NCBI GenBank assembly: GCA_963922775.1
Contig: CAWUJG010000016.1
Coordinates: forward strand, 1 to 20,054
Reading direction: 5' to 3'
Length of the DNA: 20,054 nt
DNA from: JAHDDH01 sp963922775
GTDB lineage: Bacteria > Bacteroidota > Bacteroidia > Cytophagales > Amoebophilaceae
Position numbers and translations under genes: made by a program. The notes beneath the pieces were generated by a model that saw nothing but the letters and a program-made list of their open reading frames with translations, searched no databases and had not been told where the DNA came from. Positions 1 to 7,221 of this stretch are shown here, piece by piece (the stretch's first letter is position 1; each line of letters starts with the position of its first letter).

Positions 1-1616
1 TAACTGACTGGGTTACTTTTTTTATTCTAGCATTTTTAGGCATTTTTTTGGCTATTATCAGCTATCAATATTGGATAGGTACTCCTGCTATCATTCAAGA
101 TAGTGATACGCTTTATACGCTTATTTATACTATTCTTTTCTCCACAACCATTGGTCTATTTTTTGCTCGTAGAAAACAAAAAACATACGATGATATCACT
201 TTAAGCAATCAATATTTACAAGAAAAAGATCAAGAAAATACCCAAGAACTGCTCTTCTCTTTCAAAGAAAAAATAGGCATCATCAAAACATTGCAACAAG
301 CTAATATCAAAAAATTGCCTGAAATAGCAAAAATGATCAAATCTTTACGTGGACAAAAAAATGATCCTGTAAAAATGGACAATACATTAGATAAACTAGA
401 AGATACTTTAATACCAATGGCAGTAAAATTAGAAAGAATAGAAAACAGATCATTAGATTATCTTCAGCTTGATGTGAAATCTACAAATATCCAATCTATT
501 CTAGATCAATTAAAAGCAAAAACACAAAAACAAAATATAACCATAACATATCATATCAACACAAAAGAAAAATGTATCACCTGCGATCCTAAATATATCC
601 ATCAACTGCTTAATAATGCCATTACTTTATTAACAAGTAACAATAAAAATGATATTATATATATTGATATTCAAGAAACACAACTAAGCTATCCATTAGC
701 TTCAGTAGGCAAAGATTATAAAAAAAATATCAAAGCTTTAGGTTTTGTTTTGACAACAAAAAATACAACTCCTAATTTAGATACAACCTATATGGCAGCA
801 TTAGAACATGATAAACTACCTATGTCAGATAATATGTCTATGTTGTTATTACACAATAACCAACGTATCATCAAAGCCCATTATGGCTATACTGATGTAT
901 GTAAACCAATACAGTCAACACATCTTTATGTGATTCCGCTTAATCTGAATGAAGTTCGGCCAAAATCCATGAATGATAATCAAATGCAATTAGGAGGTAC
1001 ACTTGTAAAGGCCAATGACCATTATCCTGGAGCACAAAAACAAGAAAAATCATTACTAAAAAGTATATCAGCTAAAAGCAAAGCAGATCTAAAAAAGGTA
1101 AAAAATGCTTTAGAAATCATTAAATATTATCATGGATTAGAAAAAAGAAAATCTGGAGAACCTTTTTATTTACATCCAATAGCCGTAGCCGAAATAGTTT
1201 TGGACTATAACCAAGATGAAGCAACTATTTTAGCTGCTTTGTTACATGATACGGTAGAGGATACTGCTATGCTTTTAGAAAATATAGAAATGCTTTTTGG
1301 TCAATCAGTAGCCAATTTAGTAGATAGATTAACACATTTAGAAAGTAAGAAAGATGTTTTTTCAAAAATTAGTTTAGCCAAATTCGAAAATATTTCTACT
1401 TTATTAGATGTTAAAGACGAACGTGTTTTATATATTAAATTAGCAGATAGATTACATAATATGCGAACATTATATGCAAAATCTTGGGAAAGTCAACAAA
1501 AAAAAGCAAATGAGACCTTAAATTTTTTTGTTCCTCTAGCTAAATATTTAAAGTTAGAAAATGCTGCTCAGGAGTTGAAGGGTAAAAGTTTAGAGATATT
1601 AAAGTATAAAACATAA
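1..1616 (+). CDS. Membrane protein with degenerate histidine-kinase module and (p)ppGpp-hydrolase HD domain (5' end missing)
   Basis: The frame is open to the window edge, so the gene starts upstream; the TTG at 48 is not a convincing start. Residues are counted from that TTG. Two hydrophobic segments (one coded at about 12-60, the second at residues 22-40) end in a basic RRKQK stop-transfer. A helical region (55-145) sits where a dimerisation domain would be, but there is no histidine in residues 1-168, so no phospho-acceptor. Residues 145-300 resemble a HATPase_c fold: an N-box-like LLNNAI (187-192) remains, but the glycine boxes are replaced. Residues 345-475 are a RelA/SpoT-type HD domain with the metal and catalytic positions intact: H376, H400-D401, E404-D405, D467 and N471. 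There is no synthetase domain; the protein ends soon after. Inference: a membrane-anchored (p)ppGpp hydrolase with a pseudo-kinase sensor. The HD assignment is firm, the kinase relic moderately so, and the upstream part unknown. Confidence 0.8.
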   Translation, partial: TDWVTFFILAFLGIFLAIISYQYWIGTPAIIQDSDTLYTLIYTILFSTTIGLFFARRKQKTYDDITLSNQYLQEKDQENTQELLFSFKEKIGIIKTLQQANIKKLPEIAKMIKSLRGQKNDPVKMDNTLDKLEDTLIPMAVKLERIENRSLDYLQLDVKSTNIQSILDQLKAKTQKQNITITYHINTKEKCITCDPKYIHQLLNNAITLLTSNNKNDIIYIDIQETQLSYPLASVGKDYKKNIKALGFVLTTKNTTPNLDTTYMAALEHDKLPMSDNMSMLLLHNNQRIIKAHYGYTDVCKPIQSTHLYVIPLNLNEVRPKSMNDNQMQLGGTLVKANDHYPGAQKQEKSLLKSISAKSKADLKKVKNALEIIKYYHGLEKRKSGEPFYLHPIAVAEIVLDYNQDEATILAALLHDTVEDTAMLLENIEMLFGQSVANLVDRLTHLESKKDVFSKISLAKFENISTLLDVKDERVLYIKLADRLHNMRTLYAKSWESQQKKANETLNFFVPLAKYLKLENAAQELKGKSLEILKYKT

Positions 1617-1722
1617 GAATTATTTTTTTATTTCTCTTCCTCGTGTCATTTTTGTGTTTTAAAATACTTTTGATTATTATACATTTTTGAATATCATCTC
1701 TCTAAAATAGAGATTAATGTCA

Positions 1723-1730
1723 TAATTTTG
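1723..1730 (+). promoter_or_regulatory. Possible Bacteroidota -7 box (TAATTTTG) ahead of lysC
   Basis: The octamer fits the Bacteroidota TAnnTTTG -7 consensus and lies 21 bases before the lysC ATG. I see no well-spaced -33 TTTG; the nearest upstream TTTG (1686-1689) is 33 bases away. Chance matches are common in sequence this AT-rich. Confidence 0.3.
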
Positions 1731-1751
1731 TTGTGTTACAATACATAGCCT

Positions 1752-2996
1752 ATGTATATATTTAAATTTGGTGGAGGAGTAATTACTAATGCAGAAAATA
1801 TACAAAAAATGACAACAATTATTATGGATTATGAAAAAAAATATCCATTAGTTGTTGTAGTTTCTGCTTTAGATAAAACCACAACTTTATTGGAAAAAAT
1901 TGCTTACAGTTGCTTTAATAACTTACCCTATCAAAAATTATTAGATAGCTGTTATAATTTTCATTATAATATTATAAAGGCGTTATTTTCTCCTAATCAT
2001 ATTATCTTTTCTCTATTATATGCTTGGAAAAATGCATTATTGCAAGACATTAAAAATAAAATTTCTTTCTATAAACTATATAATAATCTTGTAGCTTATG
2101 GAGAAATATTAGCTTCAAACATTATTTTTCATTATTTACTTGAACAAAAACTTTGCTTTCAGCAAGTAGATAGTAGAAAAACAATTGAAACTTTGACAAA
2201 TAGTAATAAGCTTAATTTTTTACGAACAAAAAAAAAAATACAAATATTTGTACAAAAAAAAAAAGCAAAACATGTGCTTACACAAGGATTTATAAGTAGT
2301 GATAGCCATGGAGAAATAACAAACTTAGGCAAAGAAGGATCAGATTATACTGCGGCAATATGGGCTGCTGTTTTACAAGCACAAGGTCTAGTTTTTTGGA
2401 AAAATGTGCCAGGAGTAATGACAGATGATCCTAAAAAAAATCCACGAGCACATCTATTGCAAGATATTACTTATAGTGAAGTACATGATATGGTTACCCA
2501 TGGAGGAGATAAAATTCTTCATCCTAGTACTGTACCACTTTTATCTCAACATAATGTGCCACTCTACTTTAAAAATTTTCATGATCCACAACAAATAGCA
2601 ACTACAACAATTGTAGGGGGAAAAAAAAATTCTCCTATTTTTCGCATAAAACGAAATATTTTTTGGCTTACCTTAAAAAAAAAACAGCAAAAATTATACA
2701 AAAAATTTTTAGAAAATTTTTTTTTTACTCAAAGTATAGATATAGTACCTTATATGTATCAAGAAATAAATACAAAAATTTGGTTAGCTCTAGTGCCTAA
2801 ATTTGACTGTATTGATATTTTTTGCGTAATACAAAACAAAAATTTACAAAACAATTTTGATGTTATTGATATTCAAAAAGCGCATTTATGTATAAGCAAC
2901 TATGTGGATAATAAAAAAACAAATCATTATCTAAGTAAAAATAATATATTATATCGTATGAATAATCATGGATGGTCTAAAATAGTATTTAAATAA
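1752..2996 (+). CDS. lysC: Aspartate kinase (monofunctional, Bacteroidota type)
   Basis: Phosphorylates L-aspartate, the first step towards lysine/diaminopimelate, threonine and methionine; cytosolic. The amino-acid-kinase domain fills residues 1 to about 285: N-terminal KFGG (5-8), VVVVSA around S38, then LGKEGSDYTAA, a KNVPGVMTDDP segment and an ILHPSTVPLL segment, all in the order expected for the family. Oddities: the usual KFGG-T/A-S-V reads KFGGGVI, and the usual LGREGSD has K for R. The C-terminal ~120 residues, where ACT regulatory domains sit, are short and poorly conserved, with room for one clear ACT fold at most. Two 11-base A runs (2228-2238 and 2254-2264) lie in the coding region. 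The 414 aa length is near the family norm and the ATG start leads directly into the motif. No pathway neighbour is adjacent. Family call firm; full activity less so. Confidence 0.9.
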   Translation: MYIFKFGGGVITNAENIQKMTTIIMDYEKKYPLVVVVSALDKTTTLLEKIAYSCFNNLPYQKLLDSCYNFHYNIIKALFSPNHIIFSLLYAWKNALLQDIKNKISFYKLYNNLVAYGEILASNIIFHYLLEQKLCFQQVDSRKTIETLTNSNKLNFLRTKKKIQIFVQKKKAKHVLTQGFISSDSHGEITNLGKEGSDYTAAIWAAVLQAQGLVFWKNVPGVMTDDPKKNPRAHLLQDITYSEVHDMVTHGGDKILHPSTVPLLSQHNVPLYFKNFHDPQQIATTTIVGGKKNSPIFRIKRNIFWLTLKKKQQKLYKKFLENFFFTQSIDIVPYMYQEINTKIWLALVPKFDCIDIFCVIQNKNLQNNFDVIDIQKAHLCISNYVDNKKTNHYLSKNNILYRMNNHGWSKIVFK

Positions 2997-3039
2997 AAAA
3001 TGATAAGAAAATATTAGTATATAAATTTATTTTTTATTT
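2991..3039. terminator. Possible bidirectional terminator between lysC and rluD
   Basis: Ten-base inverted arms (2991-3000 and 3030-3039) pair perfectly and extend inward by about three pairs including a G-U. They overlap the stop codons of both convergent genes. The stem is entirely A/U and the loop is about 23 bases, so it is weak; position is the main argument. Confidence 0.3.
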
Positions 3040-4053
3040 CATATCTAGAGAAATTATATATTTTCTCCACTTATCTATAATCTGCTGAAAATTAGAGGGC
3101 CATGGCCTTTCAAAATACATCTTTTTTTTAGTTATGGGATGTATAAAGCCTAAAGCATAAGCATGCAATGCTTGCTGAGGCATTATTTTAAAGCAATTTT
3201 TAATAAAAGACTTGTATTTAGCAAAAATAGGACCTTTACAAATTTTATCTCCTCCATACATACTATCGTTAAAAATAGGATGCCCTACATATTGCATATG
3301 ATTACGAATTTGATGTGTTCTTCCTGTTTCTAATGTACACTCTAATAAAGTAATATATTGAAAAGTTTCTATTACTCGATAATGTGTAATAGCATTTTTA
3401 CCTTGAGTAGCATCATTAAAAGTAGTCATTATAGTTCTATATTTGGGATGTCTGCCTACATGTATATTAATCGTACCAGAATTATTTTCAGGTATACCCC
3501 AAACCAAAGTATAATACTTTCGTTCAATAGAGTGATCAAAAAATTGTTGAGATAATGATTTCATGCTTTGTATTGTTTTAGCAACTACTAAAAGCCCTGA
3601 AGTATCTTTATCTAACCTATGTACAATGCCAGGCCTTGTTTGTTCTTTATTTTGATATGGAAGATTTTTATAATGATATAATAATGCATTGGCTAGTGTT
3701 CCACTGTAGTTATTGTGCCCAGGATGAACAACCATACCTGCCTTTTTATTGATAATACAAAGGCTTTCATCTTCATAAATAATGTCTAAAGGTATATTTT
3801 CTGGCGCTAGCTCATTAAATGTTGGTGAAATAGGTAGAAATACTTTTATAACATCATGAGGTTGTATTTTATAGTTAATCTTTATAGGTTTTTCATGAAC
3901 TAGAACAAAATTATTATGTATAGCCTTTTGAATTTTATTACGGGTTATATTGTCAATATTTTCAGTCAAATACTTATCTATACGGTAGGGGTTCTGATTA
4001 GAGTTTACTACAAATAAATAGTCTTCAAACAAATTTTCTTTAGAAGAATTCAT
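3034..4053 (-). CDS. rluD: RluA-family 23S rRNA pseudouridine synthase (RluD-like)
   Basis: Converts specific uridines in structured RNA to pseudouridine; RluD-type members act on 23S rRNA helix 69. Residues about 20-75 look like an S4 RNA-binding domain, followed by the catalytic domain with IINKKAGMVVHPG (100-112), the catalytic-Asp motif HRLDKDTSG (145-153, nucleophile D148) and GRTHQIR later on. The 339 aa length, S4 plus catalytic, fits RluD/RluC-type enzymes. The ATG start gives a normal N-terminus. The gene is convergent with lysC (37 bases apart) and divergent from the thioesterase gene. The exact target uridines (RluD versus RluC or another paralogue) cannot be told from sequence alone. 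Confidence 0.93.
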   Translation of the reverse strand: MNSSKENLFEDYLFVVNSNQNPYRIDKYLTENIDNITRNKIQKAIHNNFVLVHEKPIKINYKIQPHDVIKVFLPISPTFNELAPENIPLDIIYEDESLCIINKKAGMVVHPGHNNYSGTLANALLYHYKNLPYQNKEQTRPGIVHRLDKDTSGLLVVAKTIQSMKSLSQQFFDHSIERKYYTLVWGIPENNSGTINIHVGRHPKYRTIMTTFNDATQGKNAITHYRVIETFQYITLLECTLETGRTHQIRNHMQYVGHPIFNDSMYGGDKICKGPIFAKYKSFIKNCFKIMPQQALHAYALGFIHPITKKKMYFERPWPSNFQQIIDKWRKYIISLDMK

Positions 4054-4168
4054 TTTTTTAGGTTAAAAAAATATTCCAATAGACAGGAGCGTAAAAAATA
4101 TTTGAATTTTTGTATCAAAAAGCATATTTTGTGTATAAAAAATATTTTATATTATATAAAATGAATTC

Positions 4169-4195
4169 TAACTTATTATGTAGCATAACAAGTTA
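4169..4195. repeat. 27-bp inverted repeat in divergent intergenic region
   Basis: Twelve-base arms (4169-4180 and 4184-4195) pair with a single A-C mismatch around a TAG loop. The repeat lies between the start of rluD on the minus strand and the thioesterase gene on the plus strand. No T-run follows on either side, so a dyad operator or a 5' leader hairpin is likelier than a terminator. The rest of the 4054-4311 gap is plain AT-rich sequence with no gene or RNA that I can recognise. Confidence 0.5.
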
Positions 4196-4311
4196 AAATA
4201 TACTCTAATAATAAAATAGAGCATTTAATCTGTATATGACAATAAAATTATATAAAAAATATTTAAATTTACCATTAAAATATTTTTTTGATAAAAAAGG
4301 GCATTTTATAT

Positions 4312-4743
4312 ATGATATTTTCTCCATCCATAACATTAGCTGATTTAAATCGGCACAGTAAAAATAGCTTAGCAGAACATTTAGGTATAGTATATACTGC
4401 CATTAAATCAAATTATATACAGGCTAAAATGTTTATCGATAAAAAAACAAGACAACCCATGGGTATACTCCATGGAGGGGCCTCATTAGCTTTAGCAGAA
4501 ACTTTAGGCAGTATGGCAGCTAACTGTGCTGTTGATCAAAAAAAATATTATTGTCTAGGTATGGAAATTAATGCTAACCATGTACGTCCAGCTCCTGAAG
4601 GAACATATGTATATGCCACTACTCTCCCCTTACACATGGGTAAAACAACACATGTATGGGAAATTAAAATTAATAACAATAATAAACAACTAATATGTAT
4701 CGCAAGACATACTGTTGCTGTAAGATCAAAAAAATTGCTATAA
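4312..4743 (+). CDS. menI: Hotdog-fold thioesterase, probable 1,4-dihydroxy-2-naphthoyl-CoA hydrolase
   Basis: A PaaI/YdiI-type thioesterase of 143 aa, a typical single-domain hotdog length. Family marks are HGGASLALAETLGS with H54 and candidate catalytic E63, then GMEINANHVRP and a closing segment ending in TVAV. The ATG at 4312 is preferred over an in-frame TTG at 4288 because it gives the usual N-terminus and has an AAAAAAGGG stretch just upstream. The stop lies 15 bases before menF, suggesting co-transcription. Hotdog thioesterases beside menaquinone genes commonly remove CoA from DHNA-CoA, which is the basis for the MenI role. Substrate is inferred from context; the fold is not in doubt. 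Without menF alongside it would simply be called a PaaI-family thioesterase. Confidence 0.8.
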   Translation: MIFSPSITLADLNRHSKNSLAEHLGIVYTAIKSNYIQAKMFIDKKTRQPMGILHGGASLALAETLGSMAANCAVDQKKYYCLGMEINANHVRPAPEGTYVYATTLPLHMGKTTHVWEIKINNNNKQLICIARHTVAVRSKKLL

Positions 4744-4758
4744 GTAAATAACATCATA

Positions 4759-5916
4759 GTGTTAGCACAAAAAAAAATAAATTTTTTAAAAGATGTGTTC
4801 CATGCATCCAAAAATCAATGTCTACCTATTGTTTTTTGGAAAAAACCAAATCAAAAAAAAATAACCATAAATATCCAGCTACATTCCAAAATACAAACAC
4901 TTCATCATAATTATATCAACATAAAAAGTGGATTTATATTTAGCCCGTTTGAAAAAAAAAATGATATATACTATATACAACCTGATATCAAAATACATGT
5001 CGGGAAAAAAAACATCTGTATAGTTGAAAATAATAAAAATAATATCAAAAAATTACTGTATGGCAATAAAAAAAAAATTCATAAACAATCTGAAAAGAAT
5101 ATACAGTCTACTACACAAGAAACATACCTGAAGCTGATAAAAAAAGCACAACACAAAATTCAAAGAAAACAACTGCAAAAAGTAGTTACATCTATACGTA
5201 CAGTAGTAAACCTGCCTGATAAATTTGATCTAGTAATGGCATTTCTAAAAAAATGCCAAAAGGTTTACAATGGATTTTTGGTATTATTGTATACGAAACA
5301 GTATGGGACATGGTTAGGAGAAAGCCCTGAAGAATTATTTACAATATTTGAAAAAAAAAAAGAAATAAGTACAGTGGCTCTGGCAGGTACACAAAAAATA
5401 AATGATAAAAGCAAACCTATAATATGGAAAGAAAAAGAATATGAAGAACAAAAAATAGTATCAAAATATATAGAAAGTTTTTTCAAAAAAAATGTAAGGG
5501 GATCTAGGTTAAATAAACAGGGACCTCATACTATAATCCATAACCACTTGGCACATCTCAAAACAAAGTATATTTGTCAGTTTAAAACTGAAAAAAATTT
5601 TTTTTTGTCTCTTTTTTTACAAAAATATGCCCCTACACCAGCTGTAGCTGGTTTGCCTCAAAATTTAGCTATAGATTTTATTCTAAACCATGAACAAGAA
5701 AAAAGAAATTTATATAGTGGATTTTGGGGCCCCATAGAAAGAAATAAAAAATCATCAATTTTTGTTAACTTAAGGTGTATGGAAATTATACACCAAAAAA
5801 AAGCAGTCATATATTCTGGAGGAGGTATTACCAAAGCATCTGATCCTATAAAAGAATGGGAAGAAGTAAAACATAAATATCAAAGTATCTATAAAAATTT
5901 TATATATACCATTTAA
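4759..5916 (+). CDS. menF: Isochorismate synthase
   Basis: Converts chorismate to isochorismate, the entry step of menaquinone synthesis. The C-terminal two thirds is a chorismate-binding domain: KVV with K141 at the general-base position, WLGESPEELF, ALAGT, HNHLAHLKT, PTPAVAGLP, a Y-SG-WG-P segment, VNLRCMEI and finally GGGITKASDPIKEWEE. The N-terminal ~120 residues are divergent and lysine-rich. No ATG fits in this frame; GTG at 4759 is the first plausible start after the in-frame stop at 4741-4743. Runs of 10-11 A occur at 4952-4961, 5068-5077 and 5351-5361. The adjacent thioesterase supports MenF over the related anthranilate or salicylate-type enzymes, and there is no glutamine amidotransferase partner next to it. 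Other menaquinone genes (menD, menB, menC, menA) are not in the window; menE is at 12302-13417. Confidence 0.88.
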   Translation: MLAQKKINFLKDVFHASKNQCLPIVFWKKPNQKKITINIQLHSKIQTLHHNYINIKSGFIFSPFEKKNDIYYIQPDIKIHVGKKNICIVENNKNNIKKLLYGNKKKIHKQSEKNIQSTTQETYLKLIKKAQHKIQRKQLQKVVTSIRTVVNLPDKFDLVMAFLKKCQKVYNGFLVLLYTKQYGTWLGESPEELFTIFEKKKEISTVALAGTQKINDKSKPIIWKEKEYEEQKIVSKYIESFFKKNVRGSRLNKQGPHTIIHNHLAHLKTKYICQFKTEKNFFLSLFLQKYAPTPAVAGLPQNLAIDFILNHEQEKRNLYSGFWGPIERNKKSSIFVNLRCMEIIHQKKAVIYSGGGITKASDPIKEWEEVKHKYQSIYKNFIYTI

Positions 5917-5948
5917 TACCAAATTATTACGCTTAAAAATCATTTTAT

Positions 5949-7190
5949 ATGCATTGTATAAATAAATTTTTTCTAATAGTATGCATACTTTTTAGTACTC
6001 TGGGTAAAATATATGCAAATAAAGAACAAATTATACAACAAGGAAAAATTCTTTTTGAAGAAAATTGTACTGTATGCCATGCTATTCATGAAGAAATAGT
6101 AGGACCTGCACTTAAGGATGTACATAAAAGACAAACAGTAGACTGGCTAAAAAAATTTATTAATAATTCACAAAAAGTTATACAAAGTGGTGATGAATAT
6201 GCAGTAAAATTGTATGAAAAATACAATAAAACACAAATGACTTCTTTTGATTTTTCTGATAAAGAAATTATGGATATACTTGCCTACATACAAGCAGCTT
6301 CTTTGGAAATCAACAATACAAAAAGTAATGTAGAAAAAAATGTTACTGTTCCCAAAGATCACAAGATATCTGAAATAGGTAATTCAAATTTTATTTCTAA
6401 TAAATATTTTCTTTTAATCATCTTTGGCATACTATCAATGCTCATGCTTATTCTATTGTCACTACTATTTATTATTATTTTTTTAATCAAAAATAATACA
6501 AAAAATACTCTAGTAAACCAGAATAAAAAAAAAAATATTTTCAAAAAATACTATAAAAAAAAAATAGGTACTATTTTACTTCATTCCACTACACATTATA
6601 TTGGTATGCTAATATGCTTAGCATTTATAGGCAAAACAGTAATAGAAGCGCTCTATACTGTAGGTGTACAACAAAATTATGCCCCTACACAGCCTATTGC
6701 TTTTTCCCATAAATTACATGCTGGTGAACTGAATATCGATTGTCAATACTGCCATACAGGTGTACTTAAAAGCAAAAATGCTAACATTCCATCAGTAAAT
6801 ATATGTATGAATTGTCATCATCAGATCAAAAAAAATACTCCAGAAATCAAAAAAATTCATCTTGCTGTAGAAAAAAATCAGCCTATAGAATGGATAAGAG
6901 TACATAATTTACCTAAGTTAGCTTATTTTAATCATGCACAACACGTTAAAGTAGGTAATATATCTTGTGAACAATGTCATGGACCAGTACAAGACATGGA
7001 GGTTATTTACCAACATCAACCACTTACTATGGGATGGTGTATTGATTGTCATAGAAAAACAAAGGTAAATGCTAAAGATAATGCATACTATGATCGGCTA
7101 TTAGCCATACACCAACACCAAAAAAAACAGCAAATCCCTCTTAAAGTAGTTGACATAGGAGGTCTAGAATGTGGAAAATGTCATTATTAA
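5949..7190 (+). CDS. actA: Alternative complex III multihaem cytochrome c subunit with extra N-terminal haem domain
   Basis: Electron-transfer subunit of the menaquinol-oxidising alternative complex III. Residues 1-23 form a signal peptide ending near IYA-NK. A class I cytochrome c domain follows: CTVCH (40-44) with M97 as likely sixth ligand. A strong membrane helix (about 152-180) and a lysine-rich linker lead to a second helix (about 214-235). The periplasmic C-terminal part holds five more haem sites: CQYCH (265), CMNCH (286), CEQCH (340), CIDCH (364) and CGKCH (408, two residues before the end). This matches pentahaem ActA plus a fused mono-haem domain. A-runs of 11 and 10 bases (6525-6535 and 6555-6564) code for the linker. 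The gene lies 32 bases after menF and 31 before actB, so one transcript is likely. Cytochrome c maturation genes would be needed elsewhere. Confidence 0.88.
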   Translation: MHCINKFFLIVCILFSTLGKIYANKEQIIQQGKILFEENCTVCHAIHEEIVGPALKDVHKRQTVDWLKKFINNSQKVIQSGDEYAVKLYEKYNKTQMTSFDFSDKEIMDILAYIQAASLEINNTKSNVEKNVTVPKDHKISEIGNSNFISNKYFLLIIFGILSMLMLILLSLLFIIIFLIKNNTKNTLVNQNKKKNIFKKYYKKKIGTILLHSTTHYIGMLICLAFIGKTVIEALYTVGVQQNYAPTQPIAFSHKLHAGELNIDCQYCHTGVLKSKNANIPSVNICMNCHHQIKKNTPEIKKIHLAVEKNQPIEWIRVHNLPKLAYFNHAQHVKVGNISCEQCHGPVQDMEVIYQHQPLTMGWCIDCHRKTKVNAKDNAYYDRLLAIHQHQKKQQIPLKVVDIGGLECGKCHY

Positions 7191-7221
7191 AAATACTAAA
7201 AAATATCTTAGCTATTTATTT

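Noticed and set aside
48..50. TTG as the start of the first gene
   Set aside because: The frame is open to the window edge and codes for a hydrophobic segment before this codon, so the gene clearly begins upstream.
1699..1713. Short hairpin (6-bp stem, AAA loop) after the first gene
   Set aside because: No T-run on either strand and 80 bases beyond the stop; too weak to call a terminator.
4288..4311. TTG start for the thioesterase gene
   Set aside because: The ATG at 4312 gives a normal-length protein and has a purine-rich stretch just upstream.
4548..4811. Minus-strand open frame opposite the thioesterase gene
   Set aside because: Antisense to a well-supported enzyme and to the start of menF; no family resemblance.
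7171..7221. Upstream GTG start for actB overlapping actA
   Set aside because: The extra 17 residues do not resemble ActB; the usual N-terminus begins at the ATG at 7222.
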